Assembly: GCA_012027055.1 (NCBI GenBank) | Contig: VEPF01000333.1 | Coordinates: forward strand, 1-22,024 | Direction of reading: 5' to 3' | Length of the DNA stretch: 22,024 nucleotides | Source: Gemmatimonadota bacterium | GTDB taxonomy: Bacteria > Gemmatimonadota > Gemmatimonadetes > Longimicrobiales > RSA9 | In this document: positions 21,216-22,024 of the stretch, in pieces | How the letters are laid out: every line of letters begins with the position of its first letter | How positions within the stretch are numbered: position 1 is the stretch's first letter | Notes under the pieces: model-generated | What the model saw: the letters and a program-made list of their open reading frames with translations, nothing else | Told to the model about the DNA's origin: nothing | Database searches by the model: none | Translations under genes and position numbers: made by a program

Positions 21216-21766
21216 TGAATCCCGAAGCCCGCCGCGAACGGCTCGGCCGCGTCATCGGCGGCGTGACCAGGCAGGCGGTACAGGACAGCGGATCGGCAGG
21301 GGTGGTGCTGCTCGACGCGGCGGCCCCGGAAAGCGGGCTGGGGTACGAGTGGTGTGCGGCGGCTCTCGGGCGGGAGCGGGTCCTCGCCGCACCGGCCCCC
21401 GGGGCATGGCTGAGCGTCGGCACGGCCAGCAAGACGACCCTGCTGCTCGCGAGCCCGGCTCCGGCTGCCTTGTTCCCACTTGGGGACATCTACGGTTCCG
21501 CCCTGGCCGGCCTGTGCCCGCCCTGGAACCCGCCTGCCCCCATTCGCGACCTCGCGGACGCAGCCGGCGGGCCGGAGGCCTTGGATGCCGCGCTGCGGCG
21601 TTGGGCGGATGAACGACGACCGCTGCCTGAGGCGCTCGCGATCTTGCCCGCGCCGGCGGCTGCCCTGGTTCGCGACGCCCTGTTCGCGAACCGGTTCGCG
21701 CGGCGCCATTGCGGACTGGTGCCCAAGCTTTCGAGTCGCACGCCGGGCATCGACTTGTGGGAATGA
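21212..21766 (+). CDS. Degenerate NAD-synthetase-like protein without PP-loop
   Basis: A 184-residue protein that reads as a reduced NadE synthetase domain; active NadE domains are about 250-280 residues. Similarity seen: L-G-R-E-R-V-L-A after the place where SGGxDS should be, then V-G-T-A-S-K-T-T-L-L-L (family G-T-x-N-K-S-E), L-F-P-L-G-D-I-Y-G-S (family L-x-P-x-G-D-L-Y-K-T), and N-R-F-A-R-R plus K-L-S-S-R-T-P-G-I-D at the C-terminus. The ATP-binding PP-loop is replaced by D-A-A-A-P-E-S-G, and about 70 residues that normally follow are missing. NAD synthesis by this protein seems unlikely; it may be a regulatory partner of the amidase or a decaying gene. ATG at 21212 or 21215; the first overlaps the amidase stop (ATGA). 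Confidence 0.72.
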   Translation: MMNPEARRERLGRVIGGVTRQAVQDSGSAGVVLLDAAAPESGLGYEWCAAALGRERVLAAPAPGAWLSVGTASKTTLLLASPAPAALFPLGDIYGSALAGLCPPWNPPAPIRDLADAAGGPEALDAALRRWADERRPLPEALAILPAPAAALVRDALFANRFARRHCGLVPKLSSRTPGIDLWE

Positions 21767-21826
21767 ACCAACGGGTGGTGCGGGAATTGCCATCGCGCGG
21801 CGCGTCCGGCAACGTCGACCCCGGGG

Positions 21827-21842
21827 TTGCGCTGGAGCGCAA
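21827..21842 (+). other. Small hairpin upstream of the last gene
   Basis: TTGCGC and GCGCAA form a 6-bp stem with loop TGGA, 21 nt before the final ATG. No T-run follows, so it is not a terminator. The surrounding 21767-21863 gap shows no convincing promoter. Confidence 0.3.
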
Positions 21843-21863
21843 AGTCACAGCATCGAGGTGAGC

Positions 21864-22024
21864 ATGAACGACAAAGACAAGACCGATCTGTGGACGGCCT
21901 TCGCCGTCGGCGCCGTTGTCGGCGTGGGCGCGGCGCTGCTGCTGCGCGCCGCCGAGGAGCCGCCCTCCCGGGGGCTCAGGCCGGCGCAGCAACAGGCGCG
22001 GCGTGCAGTCCGCAAGGCCGGCCG
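21864..22024 (+). CDS. Small single-pass membrane protein, YtxH-like, 3' end outside window
   Basis: 53 codons plus two bases are visible before the window ends. A charged start (M-N-D-K-D-K-T-D) leads into one hydrophobic segment, A-F-A-V-G-A-V-V-G-V-G-A-A-L-L-L, followed by a Pro/Arg/Gln-rich basic part. This is the layout of YtxH-type small membrane proteins (glycine-zipper helix plus charged helical tail), but no diagnostic motif is seen. The ATG at 21864 has GAGG about 6 nt upstream, a clear ribosome-binding site; the GTG two codons earlier would leave none. It lies 97 nt after the NAD-synthetase-like gene. Confidence 0.65.
   Translation, partial: MNDKDKTDLWTAFAVGAVVGVGAALLLRAAEEPPSRGLRPAQQQARRAVRKAG

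Overview
The window is a GC-rich bacterial chromosome segment of tightly packed housekeeping genes. I see no insertion sequence, phage gene, CRISPR array, rRNA or tRNA. Gene content and order are typical of conserved bacterial cores: mreB-mreC-mreD-rodA, and rimP-nusA-infB-rbfA-truB-ribF-rpsO-pnp. The high GC, the M16 peptidase and dut directly after pnp, and the local protein flavour suggest Gemmatimonadota or a related lineage. That placement is inference from gene order and remembered family sequences, not a measurement.

From 1 to about 19.9 kb every gene lies on the minus strand, so transcription runs right to left. In that order: (i) a small coiled-coil protein, pgeF and a four-cysteine mini-protein, overlapping end to end and closed by a textbook terminator (18406-18434) that ends 10 nt before the rimP start; (ii) rimP-nusA-ylxQ-infB-ylxP(DUF503)-rbfA-truB-ribF, the translation and transcription operon; (iii) rpsO-pnp-M16 peptidase from a good sigma70-type promoter (10630-10658), closed by a terminator at 6603-6638; (iv) dut from its own likely promoter; (v) mreB-mreC-mreD-rodA-accD-folC, linking cell shape, fatty-acid initiation and folate metabolism. 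folC runs off the left edge.

From about 20.35 kb the strand switches. A nitrilase-superfamily amidase overlaps a shortened NAD-synthetase-like protein that lacks the ATP-binding PP-loop. A small single-pass membrane protein then runs off the right edge.

Main points for a second look: pnp carries an in-frame amber codon (9077-9079) where the family has Gln, surrounded by several other departures from conserved residues; the NAD-synthetase-like gene looks degenerate; a terminator/attenuator stands directly before rimP-nusA; the rbfA Shine-Dalgarno is the exact loop of a perfect hairpin beside its start codon; and a 25-codon coding-like ORF follows the M16 peptidase stop in the same frame.
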